Shown in pieces: positions 16,539 through 25,080 of a DNA stretch of 64,000 nt. Positions within the stretch are counted from its first letter, which is position 1, and every line of letters begins with the position of its first letter. The notes under the pieces are model-generated. The model did no database searches and was not told where the DNA came from. It worked only from the letters and a program-made list of their open reading frames with translations. Source of the stretch: an uncultured Acetobacteroides sp. (GTDB lineage Bacteria > Bacteroidota > Bacteroidia > Bacteroidales > ZOR0009); NCBI RefSeq assembly GCF_963678165.1, contig NZ_OY782755.1, positions 248,001 through 312,000 of the forward strand, read 5' to 3'. The translations under genes and the position numbers were made by a program.

Positions 16539-17303
16539 CTACTCCTCGTAGAGCTTGCCGAGCAGCTTGCCCTCCGTCATGTGCAGCTGCTGGAGGCAGG
16601 TGGTGATGGTCTGCACCATCTTCTTGAGCGGGAGCGACTGCATCCACACCTTGCCGGTGCCGCTTAGCGTGGCCAGGGTAGAGCCCGTGTTGCCGAGCAC
16701 CATCGTCTTTAGGCGGCCGCTGGCTTCAACCGAGTAGCTGATGCCCGACTGGAACCCAACGATGCTGCTGATCTCCGCGTGGATGGCCTCGTTGTTCAGC
16801 TCGCGCTCAATCAGCAATCCGCAAACGGCAATGTACACTTCGCCCTCACCCGAAATCTTTTCCAGCGGCACGGTTTCGTTCTTGGGGGTAATGCCCATCC
16901 TGGTGGGGGTGTAGGGCTGCAGCTTAAGCCCCTTGGGCCCGCAGATAAACGCGTTGCGCTGCACCACAATTTCGTGGTTAAACGCCGACAAGTCGATTAG
17001 GTGGATGCTGCCAACGTAGGGCGTGGAGAACGTAATCTTGCGGCTTCCCCGGCCGTAGTTGGTGAAGTAGGTGAGGAAAAGCGTCTCGCAGGGTAGCGGC
17101 TTCAGCTCGGTAGGAAACATCTTGCCCATTATGCCCATATTGGGCTCCGAGCCATCGCCAAGGCACGTTTCGTACGTTATCCCATCGTCCATAAAAACCA
17201 TGGTGCCCGCCTCGGCAACAATGGTCTCCCCGGGGTTAAGCGTTACCTCTAGCGTTTGATAGGTCTCCCCTGTAATCTGGTAGCGGATTGGTAGCGGAAT
17301 CAT
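16539..17303 (-). CDS. AIM24 / TIGR00266 family protein
   Basis: 254 residues, ATG at 17303. The all-beta protein opens with RYQITGETYQTLEVTLNPGETIVAEAG, a hallmark of TIGR00266. It has internal repeats of the type VGSIHLIDLSAFNHEIVVQRNAFI and a final GTGKVWMQSLPLKKM segment. It is a cytoplasmic trimer-forming family of unknown role; the mitochondrial relative AIM24 affects cristae. Length is normal. It is transcribed alone, with rsgA upstream on the same strand and a terminator after it. Confidence 0.88.
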   Translation of the reverse strand: MIPLPIRYQITGETYQTLEVTLNPGETIVAEAGTMVFMDDGITYETCLGDGSEPNMGIMGKMFPTELKPLPCETLFLTYFTNYGRGSRKITFSTPYVGSIHLIDLSAFNHEIVVQRNAFICGPKGLKLQPYTPTRMGITPKNETVPLEKISGEGEVYIAVCGLLIERELNNEAIHAEISSIVGFQSGISYSVEASGRLKTMVLGNTGSTLATLSGTGKVWMQSLPLKKMVQTITTCLQQLHMTEGKLLGKLYEE

Positions 17304-17407
17304 CGTGTGCTGTTGTTAGAAATTGGTTATACAACTTAAAAATTTAAGTTACTTAACACAGCACTTTGGCGATTGTTTATTTATCCATCAAAAAAGTTAC
17401 GGATCGG

Positions 17408-18361
17408 CTAAAACTTTGTGCGGTACTTCTCGTCCTCGTCCTCAAGGATTTTCAGGTAGCTCTCGTAGCGCGAGAAGGCGATCAGCTCGTTGGTAACGGC
17501 CTCCTTCACGGCGCAGCCCGGCTCGTGGGTGTGGGTGCAGTTGTAGAACTTGCAGCCCTCGGAGTACCTAAAGATATCCTTAAAGAAGTGGAAGAGCTCG
17601 TCCTTCTTTACGTCGATAATGCCGAAGCCCTTTATGCCTGGGGTGTCGATGACGTAGCCGTCGCTCCCGTAGGGGAACATCTCCGAGAAGGTGGTGGTGT
17701 GGGTACCCTTGTGGTGGTAGTCCGATATCTTTCCGGTCCTAAGGTCGAGGTTGATGTCCAGGGCGTTGAGCAGGGTCGACTTGCCGACCCCCGAGTTGCC
17801 CGACAGCACGCTCACCTTGCCCTCGAGGCGGCTGCGGAGGGCATCGAGGTTGGTGCCTTCGGTGGCCGATACCTCCATCACCTCGTACCCCGCAAGGGCG
17901 TAGTCCATCTTAAAGAGCTCCAGCTCCACCTTGGCATCGATATCGTAGAGGTCTATTTTGTTGATGACGATGGTGGCAGGGATCTTGTACGCCTCGGCGG
18001 CCACCAAAAAGCGGTCGACGAACTCGCGGCTGGTCTTGGGCAAATCGATGGTAACCACCAGGAACACCTGGTCGATGTTGGAGGCAATGATGTGCGCCTC
18101 CTTCGAGAGGTTCGTCGAGCGGCGGATGATGTAGTTCCTGCGCTCCATGATTTTGGAGATGACGCCAACCTCATCCTCCTCCGAGGTGTCGACCTTTACG
18201 TAGTCGCCAACCACAATAGGGTTGGTGGTTTTCACGTCCTTCAGTCGGATCTTTCCCCGCATCTTGCACTCCAGCTTCTCGCCCGTTTCGCGGTTTACCA
18301 CCGTGTACCAGCTGCCGGTTGCCTTAACCACGAGCCCCGTAAATTCTTTCGATTGTGCCAT
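17408..18361 (-). CDS. rsgA: Ribosome small-subunit GTPase A
   Basis: 317 residues from ATG 18361 (MAQSKEFTGLV...). A TTG six codons upstream is possible but less likely. Circularly permuted GTPase that checks late 30S maturation. N-terminal OB fold (residues ~8-75), then G4 (VINKID), G1 (GNSGVGKST) and G3 (VIDTPG) in permuted order. The C-terminal zinc finger is CKFYNCTHTHEPGC. All functional motifs are intact and the length is normal. It is transcribed leftward after the AsmA-like gene but is separate from it. Confidence 0.97.
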   Translation of the reverse strand: MAQSKEFTGLVVKATGSWYTVVNRETGEKLECKMRGKIRLKDVKTTNPIVVGDYVKVDTSEEDEVGVISKIMERRNYIIRRSTNLSKEAHIIASNIDQVFLVVTIDLPKTSREFVDRFLVAAEAYKIPATIVINKIDLYDIDAKVELELFKMDYALAGYEVMEVSATEGTNLDALRSRLEGKVSVLSGNSGVGKSTLLNALDINLDLRTGKISDYHHKGTHTTTFSEMFPYGSDGYVIDTPGIKGFGIIDVKKDELFHFFKDIFRYSEGCKFYNCTHTHEPGCAVKEAVTNELIAFSRYESYLKILEDEDEKYRTKF

Positions 18362-18424
18362 GACCAATATTTTGCTCAAATTTAGGAATAAAGATTGGGA
18401 ATGAGGGAATGCGACGAGAAGCGC

Positions 18425-21010
18425 CTACTCGTCGTCCCAGGTAACCTTAAACTTGGGCTTCTCCTCCTCCTTCTTGGGCTCCTTCTTCTCCGGCTTCACC
18501 TGCGCCGGATTTTGCTGCGTTGCTGCTTTATGCTGGGATGGCACATCCTCGCCGTCCCATTGCAGCTTAAAGCCTTTCGATGGCGCTGCTGCCGCAGGCT
18601 TTGGCTCATTTGCTTTCTTAGGAGCCCCGTTGGTTGGGTTCATCTCGGGCAGCGACCAGCTTTTGCCGTTCCAGTCGTAGCTTACCTTCGAGGTTTTACT
18701 GTTGCCCTCTATTTTGAAGTAAAGCAGCATATTATTCTCGAACTCCTGCTGCGAAACCTGCCTCTTTAGTCCCGATCTAGCCTTCTTAAATAGGACGTCC
18801 TTCAGCGACAGCTTCACGCGGTAGCTGTAGTTCCCGTCGAAGCTGTGCGAACCCGTCAGCCCAAGGTTAATGGCCGAAGAGGCGATGTACATAGCCGGGA
18901 TGTTAACCACCCCGTTTTTAATGGTGATCTGGTTCTTGAGGTTTGCGAATCGAATATTCTCCAGCTCCTTAAGGTCGATAAACTTCGATAGCTTGTAGGC
19001 TGGCTCAAATTTAATTAGTTGCCCGTTGCTGATGTTGATGTTGGCTACGCAGTCAATCGATTTGGGGTCGAGCCTACCTCCTTGGAAGTGTTGCCCCCTA
19101 AATGCAAAGTCGCCGCTTGCCATACCCCTAATGTTCTGGTTGGTTAGCATCTTTTGCCCAAAGTTGTTGAACGACGAGAATAGCGACTCGATGCTGACGC
19201 TATCAACCTGTGCGTACATGTCTACGGCAATAGTTTTTCTGGGTGTAGGTTCTATTTTCCCCACCATGCCAACTTTACCTCCAAAGGCGTTTGCCTTTAG
19301 CTGCGAGAAGGTGATGGTTGGACCTTCTTTCTGGATCATCGCCTCAAGGTTTTCCATCCTCACCCCTCGAAGGATTGCCGATTTCGACTTAACGTTAAGC
19401 GTAAGATTTACTAGGTTAAGCTCCTTTTGATTAATGTTATCCCTCTTCTTGAAGTTAAGGGCAAGAAGGTTGTCGAAGTTTATTTCTTTGGTGTTTGCAT
19501 TAATCTCCGCAGAGATGGGTTTGCCGGATAGCAGCCCGTCGTAAAGATCGGTAATACTTGCTATGATATGCCCATTTGCAGAACTAGATGTAAAGTTTAT
19601 GTTAGCCTTAGTAAGCGTTGGTATAAAAGATATTTCGCCTTTAGATATGCTGTACTTACTTCCGTTTATGGGGAAGTTTATCTCGCTAAGCTTAAAGTTG
19701 CCGTTGCTTACAAGGCGAATGAGCTTAAGAGGCGAGAGCGAATCAAAGTTTACAATGCCGTTGGCGGTTATGTTTCCGATAACGGTACCATCAATTTGCT
19801 TGGTTGAGTCGATATAATATGCATCGTTTAACTGGCTGATGAATAGGTTGAAATTGCTTGATAAGCTTATCAAAGGTTTATTGAAGTCTGTGAGTGTAAG
19901 CTTCCCCTCAAAATCGCCGAAGTTGGTGTAGATTTTGAACGAGTCCAGATTTACGAATGCCTTATCGGCATCCCCTTTGCCATTGGAGAAAGTTCCCTTC
20001 ATGTTTACGGATGCTATGCTCTTGTCTGTAAGCAGCTCGCTTTTACCTCCGCGAACGTCAAATTCACCATAAATGAAAGGATTGTGTCTGCTATCCCAAA
20101 ATCCTTTAGCCTTTGCGCTTATGTTTACCTTGCCTTCTACGTTTACCTTCTCGAGGTTATCGCTGATTTTGGGGATCAACTCGTTCATCTCTTTTAGCAC
20201 CAAATCCGTTCCCACAACAGAGGCATCAACAAAGAATCGGGTTTCTGTCGAAAATCCACCCTCGACGTTAAGCTTGTTGCTCTTGTATGTAATGGTGAAG
20301 TCAGAGAAGCTAAACAGTTTATAGGATGATGATTTAATCTTTCCATCAAACTCGAATCGCCTATTGCTTACGTAGCTAATCTTGCCAAACGCGAGCTGGT
20401 TTACCATGACATCGACCTTTGATTTTACGTCGAAATCTTCTAAACCAAAACGACCTCTACTTTTGAGGCTGTTTATGGTGTTTACAAGGGCAACCTGCCT
20501 GTTGAGGTTGATGAGGCGGAGCTTTGTCCTTAGTATTTTTACCTCTCTTACCTTCAGCAATATCTGCTTATTTTCTCCCTCCTTGCTCTTTTTGAGGATA
20601 TGGAAGTTATCCCTCCCCTTTTTATCGATGAGCAGGTTGAGCTCGCCATCCTTAATGGCTATCTGTTTCAGCGTTATCTTGTCGTTGAGGAGATCTATTA
20701 CGTTAAGCTTAATGTTGAGCGTGCGCGCCTTTAACAGCGTATCGGGCTTAATTATCCGGCGAAAATCTCTGCGCGCAATATCCTTGGTAGATAGGATGGA
20801 TACGTCGTAAAGGCGGATGGAGGCATAGGGGAAATCCTTGATAAGGGAGAAGGAGGCGTCGCCAATGGTAATGCGGCTGCGGATATTCTTGCGGATATTC
20901 TCCATTGCGGCGCTGATGATCCTATCCTGAAAGATGAGGCCCATTAGCGTTAGCAGAAATACTACGGCAATTGCTGAAAAAAATACAATACGAAAAACGC
21001 TCCTTTTCAT
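18425..21010 (-). CDS. AsmA-like inner-membrane/periplasmic protein
   Basis: 861 residues, ATG at 21010. An N-terminal membrane anchor at residues ~7-27 (RIVFFSAIAVVFLLTLMGLIF) is followed by the conserved AsmA start: SRITIGDASFSLIKDFPYASIRLYDV. A long repeated beta-strand region follows, then the AsmA C-terminal domain (~610-790). The last ~60 residues are low-complexity K/E/P (EKKEPKKEEEKPKF) bracketed by two similar FKLQWDGEDV and FKVTWDDE motifs. AsmA proteins belong to the repeating-beta-groove group that affects lipid transport to the outer membrane. It is divergent from the rhomboid gene (51-bp gap). Confidence 0.9.
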   Translation of the reverse strand: MKRSVFRIVFFSAIAVVFLLTLMGLIFQDRIISAAMENIRKNIRSRITIGDASFSLIKDFPYASIRLYDVSILSTKDIARRDFRRIIKPDTLLKARTLNIKLNVIDLLNDKITLKQIAIKDGELNLLIDKKGRDNFHILKKSKEGENKQILLKVREVKILRTKLRLINLNRQVALVNTINSLKSRGRFGLEDFDVKSKVDVMVNQLAFGKISYVSNRRFEFDGKIKSSSYKLFSFSDFTITYKSNKLNVEGGFSTETRFFVDASVVGTDLVLKEMNELIPKISDNLEKVNVEGKVNISAKAKGFWDSRHNPFIYGEFDVRGGKSELLTDKSIASVNMKGTFSNGKGDADKAFVNLDSFKIYTNFGDFEGKLTLTDFNKPLISLSSNFNLFISQLNDAYYIDSTKQIDGTVIGNITANGIVNFDSLSPLKLIRLVSNGNFKLSEINFPINGSKYSISKGEISFIPTLTKANINFTSSSANGHIIASITDLYDGLLSGKPISAEINANTKEINFDNLLALNFKKRDNINQKELNLVNLTLNVKSKSAILRGVRMENLEAMIQKEGPTITFSQLKANAFGGKVGMVGKIEPTPRKTIAVDMYAQVDSVSIESLFSSFNNFGQKMLTNQNIRGMASGDFAFRGQHFQGGRLDPKSIDCVANINISNGQLIKFEPAYKLSKFIDLKELENIRFANLKNQITIKNGVVNIPAMYIASSAINLGLTGSHSFDGNYSYRVKLSLKDVLFKKARSGLKRQVSQQEFENNMLLYFKIEGNSKTSKVSYDWNGKSWSLPEMNPTNGAPKKANEPKPAAAAPSKGFKLQWDGEDVPSQHKAATQQNPAQVKPEKKEPKKEEEKPKFKVTWDDE

Positions 21011-21061
21011 TTTTAAACTCTAAATTTCCATCCAGTTAACCAAATACAAAATACCTTCCCT

Positions 21062-21718
21062 ATGGAAAAGAGGCGGTTAAAGATAGCCCTTTTTGCATCG
21101 ACCTACATGCTTTTGCTGGTTTGGCTGGCGTTTTTTGTGGAGTACCTTTTGGGCGATAGCATGCCCAACCTCGGGATTATGCCGCGCGAGTGGGGGAGCA
21201 TTGCCAACTTTCTGGCTGCGCCTTTCATCCATAAGAGCATCGATCATCTGCTCAACAACAGCATTGTGTTCTTTATTCTTTCGCTTACCTGCTTCTACTT
21301 TTATGGGGGAATTACGCTTTGGGTGGTGCTTGGAGGCGTTGTCTCGGGCTTCTTTGTTTGGGTGTTTGGGCGAGAGGCCTACCACATGGGCTTGAGCGGC
21401 GTGTGCTACTGCCTTACCTCCTTCCTTTTCTTCAGCGGCATCGTCCGAAAGAATATATCGCTGATGACGATCTCGCTGCTGGTGGCCTTCCTGCAGAGCG
21501 AGATGATATGGGGGCTATTCCCGTCGCTAAACGAGCCGCTAAACATCTCGTGGGAAGGGCATTTATCGGGTGGCGCAGCTGGCTTCTTCCTGGCGTTTTA
21601 CTACCGTAAGCAGGGGCCTCCAAACGATCCTGAACCCGAGGATGATTTTGAGGATGAAGGGGGTGAAAATCAGCATGAAGGAGATGATAATCCTCCGTCG
21701 GATAATGCAAAAGAGTGA
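21062..21718 (+). CDS. Rhomboid-family intramembrane serine protease
   Basis: 218 residues, ATG at 21062. Six hydrophobic segments. HLLNNS (about residue 61) matches the rhomboid HxxxN helix. The serine motif is HMGLSGVCYC (about residues 108-117, GxSG). The dyad histidine is in WEGHLSGGAAG (about 170-180). All catalytic elements are present, so it is likely active against single-pass membrane substrates. The tail (from ~188) is acidic and disordered (EPEDDFEDEGGENQ...). The bactofilin gene follows 88 bp downstream with its own promoter. Confidence 0.9.
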   Translation: MEKRRLKIALFASTYMLLLVWLAFFVEYLLGDSMPNLGIMPREWGSIANFLAAPFIHKSIDHLLNNSIVFFILSLTCFYFYGGITLWVVLGGVVSGFFVWVFGREAYHMGLSGVCYCLTSFLFFSGIVRKNISLMTISLLVAFLQSEMIWGLFPSLNEPLNISWEGHLSGGAAGFFLAFYYRKQGPPNDPEPEDDFEDEGGENQHEGDDNPPSDNAKE

Positions 21719-21782
21719 ACTACAAATAAGGTTAAAGATGCGAAGATGGGCGGATATGAAGAATGCGCATCGCTTTAAATTA

Positions 21783-21790
21783 TATATTTG
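21783..21790 (+). promoter_or_regulatory. Bacteroidota -7 promoter element for bactofilin
   Basis: TATATTTG fits the TAnnTTTG -7 consensus. The predicted transcript start (~21797) lies ~10 nt before ATG 21807, which supports that start. No clear -33 element is seen. Confidence 0.5.
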
Positions 21791-21806
21791 TCCAAATCTC
21801 AATAAA

Positions 21807-22190
21807 ATGAAATTACTAGGGAATATGGCGAAAAATGTAGAGGTAGAGCCAATGTCTAACAACCTGAATATTTTGGGTTTTGGTTCGGAAATAAAAGGGG
21901 AAGTAGCTACGAATGGGGATATTCGAATTGACGGAACGCTCAATGGGAACATTACCGCCAAGGGAAAGATTGTTGTGGGAGAAACTGGCCGCATTGTGGG
22001 AAACGTTTACAGCAAGCAGTGCGATGTTTTTGGGTATGTAGAGGGTAACATCAATACGCAAGATATTCTATCGCTAAAGGTATCGGCCAATGTTAATGGC
22101 GATATGGTTTGCGCTAAACTGTCGATTGAGCCAGGGGCTAAGTTTAGCGGCAAGTGCGACATGAACCAGGTGCCCGGCGAAGCACTATAG
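21807..22190 (+). CDS. Bactofilin (polymer-forming cytoskeletal protein)
   Basis: 127 residues from ATG 21807 (MKLLGNMAKNVE...). ATG 21825 is a second candidate; the longer open frame upstream overlaps the rhomboid gene. The core from residue ~22 has the regular six-residue beta-helix pattern of DUF583: GFGSEIKGEVATNGDIRIDG, TLNGNITAKGKIVVGETGRI and VGNVYSKQCDVFGYVEGNIN. The N-terminal tail is short and polar, and the C-terminus KCDMNQVPGEAL is short too. Bactofilins assemble without nucleotide into filaments used in cell shape or envelope organisation. No peptidase partner is adjacent other than the rhomboid. Confidence 0.92.
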   Translation: MKLLGNMAKNVEVEPMSNNLNILGFGSEIKGEVATNGDIRIDGTLNGNITAKGKIVVGETGRIVGNVYSKQCDVFGYVEGNINTQDILSLKVSANVNGDMVCAKLSIEPGAKFSGKCDMNQVPGEAL

Positions 22191-22340
22191 CGCACCGTAC
22201 AATTATTGATAGAGGATTTTGCTGGTTCTGCAGCATTGTCCTCTTTTTACAACTTATGCTACTTATGAAAAGAGTAAATTATTTGTCCGTCGCAGGCGGG
22301 CGAACAACCCTTATAGTTAGAAATATATTCCGCTTATAGT

Positions 22341-23315
22341 ATGTATTCATTTAGCGACCTACAAGCCATTGTCGAAAAATCGTTCGGGCAGCTGCACCTA
22401 CCCAACGAACCTCAAAATCTCTACGAACCTATTTCGTACACCATCTCGTTAGGAGGTAAGCGCGTGCGGCCGGTGCTGTGCCTGATGTCGGCCAACCTCT
22501 TCTCCGATATTATCGATAAGGCCGTGAAGCCAGCGCTGGGGCTGGAGATCTTCCACAACTTCACCCTTATCCACGACGACATCATGGATAAGGCCGAGGT
22601 GCGCAGGGGCAAGCCAACCGTTTACCGGAAGTGGAACCCCAACGTGGCCATCCTCTCGGGCGATGCGGCCTGCATCCTTGCCTACAAGTGCATTGCGCAG
22701 GCCGATGCGGCGGTGCTGCCGGAGGTGCTGCGGGTGTTCTCCGCCACGGCGCTGGAGGTTTGCGATGGGCAGCAGCTCGACATGGAGTACGAGCGACTCC
22801 CTTTTGTCACCGAGGAGGACTACCTCCGGATGATCGAGCTTAAAACCTCGGTTCTGCTGGCCGGTGCGGCAAAGATTGGGGCGCTTATTGGCGGTGCATC
22901 CATGGTGGAGGCCGATCGCATGTACAACTTCGGGCGCTACCTGGGCCTAGCCTTCCAGCTGCAGGACGACCTGCTGGATACCTATGGCGACCCCAAAACG
23001 TTCGGAAAGGCCATCGGCGGCGATATCCTGGCCAACAAGAAAACCTTCCTGATGATAAACGCCCTTAAGCTTGTCGGGAAGGAGAGCCTAGCCAAGCTGC
23101 ACCAGCTGATGAAGAGCGCCGACGTGGCCCCCGAGGATAAGGTGGACCAGGTGAAGCAGGTGTTCGATGAGGTTGGCGTACGGAAGATTGCCGAGGACAA
23201 GATTTCCCACTACTTCGACCTAGCGCTTGCCGAGCTGGGCAAGGTTGGCGTGCGCGACGAGCGCAAGGAGGTGCTCCAGCACTTTGCCCAAAAGCTGATG
23301 GGCCGAAACCGGTAG
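22341..23315 (+). CDS. Trans-prenyl diphosphate synthase, short-chain type
   Basis: 324 residues, ATG at 22341. It condenses isopentenyl diphosphate onto an allylic primer. The first aspartate motif is LIHDDIMDKAEVRRG (D79, D80, D83) and the second is FQLQDDLLDTYGD (D209, D210, D213). The residue five before the first motif is F74. In this family an aromatic residue there limits product length, suggesting FPP/GGPP (C15-C20). A second, different synthase lies 710 bp downstream. Cytoplasmic; length and motifs are complete. Confidence 0.93.
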   Translation: MYSFSDLQAIVEKSFGQLHLPNEPQNLYEPISYTISLGGKRVRPVLCLMSANLFSDIIDKAVKPALGLEIFHNFTLIHDDIMDKAEVRRGKPTVYRKWNPNVAILSGDAACILAYKCIAQADAAVLPEVLRVFSATALEVCDGQQLDMEYERLPFVTEEDYLRMIELKTSVLLAGAAKIGALIGGASMVEADRMYNFGRYLGLAFQLQDDLLDTYGDPKTFGKAIGGDILANKKTFLMINALKLVGKESLAKLHQLMKSADVAPEDKVDQVKQVFDEVGVRKIAEDKISHYFDLALAELGKVGVRDERKEVLQHFAQKLMGRNR

Positions 23316-23354
23316 CCGGCAAGGGAGAATTTATAGGGAACAAACGCCCAATAG

Positions 23355-23394
23355 AGTTGGCTATCCTCCCGCCCAAGCGGGAGGATAGCCAACT
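23355..23394 (+). terminator. 18-bp perfect hairpin after the prenyl synthase
   Basis: AGTTGGCTATCCTCCCGC, loop CCAA, then the exact reverse complement. It lies 40 bp after the stop codon. No U-tract follows (TCAACC), so it may act as an RNA-stabilising stem or a weak terminator. Confidence 0.65.
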
Positions 23395-23577
23395 TCAACC
23401 AAGTTCATGTGCTTGAGATTATCCATTACTCCTAAGTTCGGGAACTTTTCAATCCTCGAATACCTACCTCGCCGCATCTCGGGGGTAGATACCGGGCCGC
23501 TCGGCAATGCCCCGAAGGTACCCCGCTGCCGCTTCAGCAGGCTCTAACCCCCATCCTACCCATCTCCAGCTGCCTTT

Positions 23578-23820
23578 AATGTATCTCTGATATACCTCTT
23601 ATGTATCTCCGATATACATCACATGTATCTTTGATATACATACGAAGTATCTTCGATATACATCGAATGTATCTTTGATATACATCGAATGTATCTTTGA
23701 TATACATCGAATGTATCTTTGATATACATCGAATGTATCTTTGATATACATCGAATGTATCTTTGATATACATACGAAGTATCTCCTATATACCTCTAAA
23801 GTATATCGGAGATACATTTT
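23578..23820. repeat. Array C: eleven tandem 22-bp units
   Basis: GTATC, or GTATATC in the last unit, begins at 23581 and then every 22 bp to 23801, eleven units in strict phase. The central units share ATGTATCTTTGATATACAT followed by CGA; the outer units diverge (CTC, CTT, CAC, ACGA linkers). Each has an inverted repeat, ATGTAT...ATACAT, or TATC-(3 nt)-GATA. The last unit is close to the reverse complement of the first. No spacers exist, so it is not CRISPR. The 22-bp unit has no stop in any leftward frame, which makes artificial open frames. Confidence 0.96.
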
Positions 23821-24024
23821 GCCTATTTCGGGCATTGCTTCGGTGCGGCAGAGCGGGAGGTACAGCCTATTTTTAGCGGCTACTAGCCTATTGGGGCCTC
23901 CTTCGAATGGCTCGGCAGGGGCGCGCGCATCCCTTTTATTTCCTCGCCTGCTTACATTTTGCCCGCAAATAGGCCTCGGTTGCGGCATATTTTGCTTTCT
24001 TTGTGAGCATAAATTGTTCGTTGA

Positions 24025-25002
24025 ATGTCCGCATCATCAAAAATTATAAAGGCGCCGGTTTTAGAGGAGATGGCATCGTTCGAAGGGTACTTCAAGAATG
24101 CGATGGCCTCGAAGATCCCATTCCTGCAGACGATCGTAAACTACCTCCTGCGCCGAAAGGGCAAGCAGCTGCGCCCAACCATCGTTTTCCTTACCGCCAA
24201 GCTTAACGGCGCCGTTAACGAGAAGACCTACGTGGCCGCCTCGATGATCGAGATGCTGCACACCGCCACGCTCATCCACGATGATGTGGTGGACGAGGCC
24301 TACGAGCGGCGGGGGGCGCTATCCATCAACGCTATGTGGCGCTCCAAGATTGCGGTGCTCCTGGGCGACTACCTCCTGGCGCGCGGCCTGCAGTTGGCGG
24401 TGAATTCCAGCTCGTTCGACCTGCTCCGCATCATGTCGGAGGCCGTTAAGGAGATGAGTGAGGGCGAGCTGCTGCAAATCGAGAAGGCCCGCAAGCTCGA
24501 CATCACCGAGGAGGTGTACTTCGACATCATCCGCAAGAAGACCGCTACGCTTATCGCATCCTGCGCGGCAAATGGGGCGCAGTCGGTTGGCGCCGATCCC
24601 GCAGTGGTGCAGCAGATGAAGCAGTACGGCGAGTACATCGGCATCGCCTTCCAGCTCAAGGACGACCTGTTCGACTACCAGCATACCAACCTCGTGGGCA
24701 AGCCTACGGGCAACGACATCAAGGAGAAAAAGATGACGCTCCCGCTGATCCATGCCCTCCAGCATGCCCCAAAGGACGAGCGTAAGCGCGTGCTAAAGCT
24801 CGTTCGGGGAGCACGCTCCAAGCCCAAGAATGTGGGCGAGGTGGTCGACTTTGTTGCGGCGAGCGGCGGCATCGCCTACACCGAGCAGCAGATGCTCGAG
24901 TATCGCGACAGGGCCATTGAGCTGCTGGCCGGCTATCCCGAGAGCGACGTAAAAGCAGCCCTAGTGGAGCTGGCGCACTACACCACCCAGCGCAGCAAGT
25001 AA
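24025..25002 (+). CDS. Trans-prenyl diphosphate synthase, long-chain type
   Basis: 325 residues, ATG at 24025. The first aspartate motif is ATLIHDDVVDEAYERRG (D86, D87, D90) and the second FQLKDDLFDYQ. LRRKGKQLRPT at ~43-52 is the conserved primer-side loop. The residue five before the first motif is A81; a small residue there allows longer chains, consistent with an octaprenyl or heptaprenyl (menaquinone side-chain) synthase. It differs clearly from the 22.3-kb synthase, so the two are not a recent duplication. The 79-bp gap to the methyltransferase gene allows co-transcription. Confidence 0.93.
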   Translation: MSASSKIIKAPVLEEMASFEGYFKNAMASKIPFLQTIVNYLLRRKGKQLRPTIVFLTAKLNGAVNEKTYVAASMIEMLHTATLIHDDVVDEAYERRGALSINAMWRSKIAVLLGDYLLARGLQLAVNSSSFDLLRIMSEAVKEMSEGELLQIEKARKLDITEEVYFDIIRKKTATLIASCAANGAQSVGADPAVVQQMKQYGEYIGIAFQLKDDLFDYQHTNLVGKPTGNDIKEKKMTLPLIHALQHAPKDERKRVLKLVRGARSKPKNVGEVVDFVAASGGIAYTEQQMLEYRDRAIELLAGYPESDVKAALVELAHYTTQRSK

Positions 25003-25080
25003 TATTCACATTCAGCATCCCCCTAAAAGACGTCGTTGCGCTAGCTTTTTAGGGGAATAACCTCTACCTTCGTACGCGTT

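Noticed and set aside
17366-18385. 339-codon frame antisense to rsgA
   Set aside because: rsgA is complete with G motifs and zinc finger; the antisense frame is a shadow.
18395-18769. 124-codon Leu-rich frame at the end of the AsmA gene
   Set aside because: Antisense of the Lys/Glu-rich C-terminal tail of the AsmA-like protein.
23578-23820. CRISPR array
   Set aside because: Units are contiguous with no unique spacers, and no cas gene is nearby; same for arrays A, B, D, E and F.
23599-23988. 129-codon frame through array C
   Set aside because: The 22-bp unit has no stop in any leftward frame, so the open frame is an effect of the repeat.
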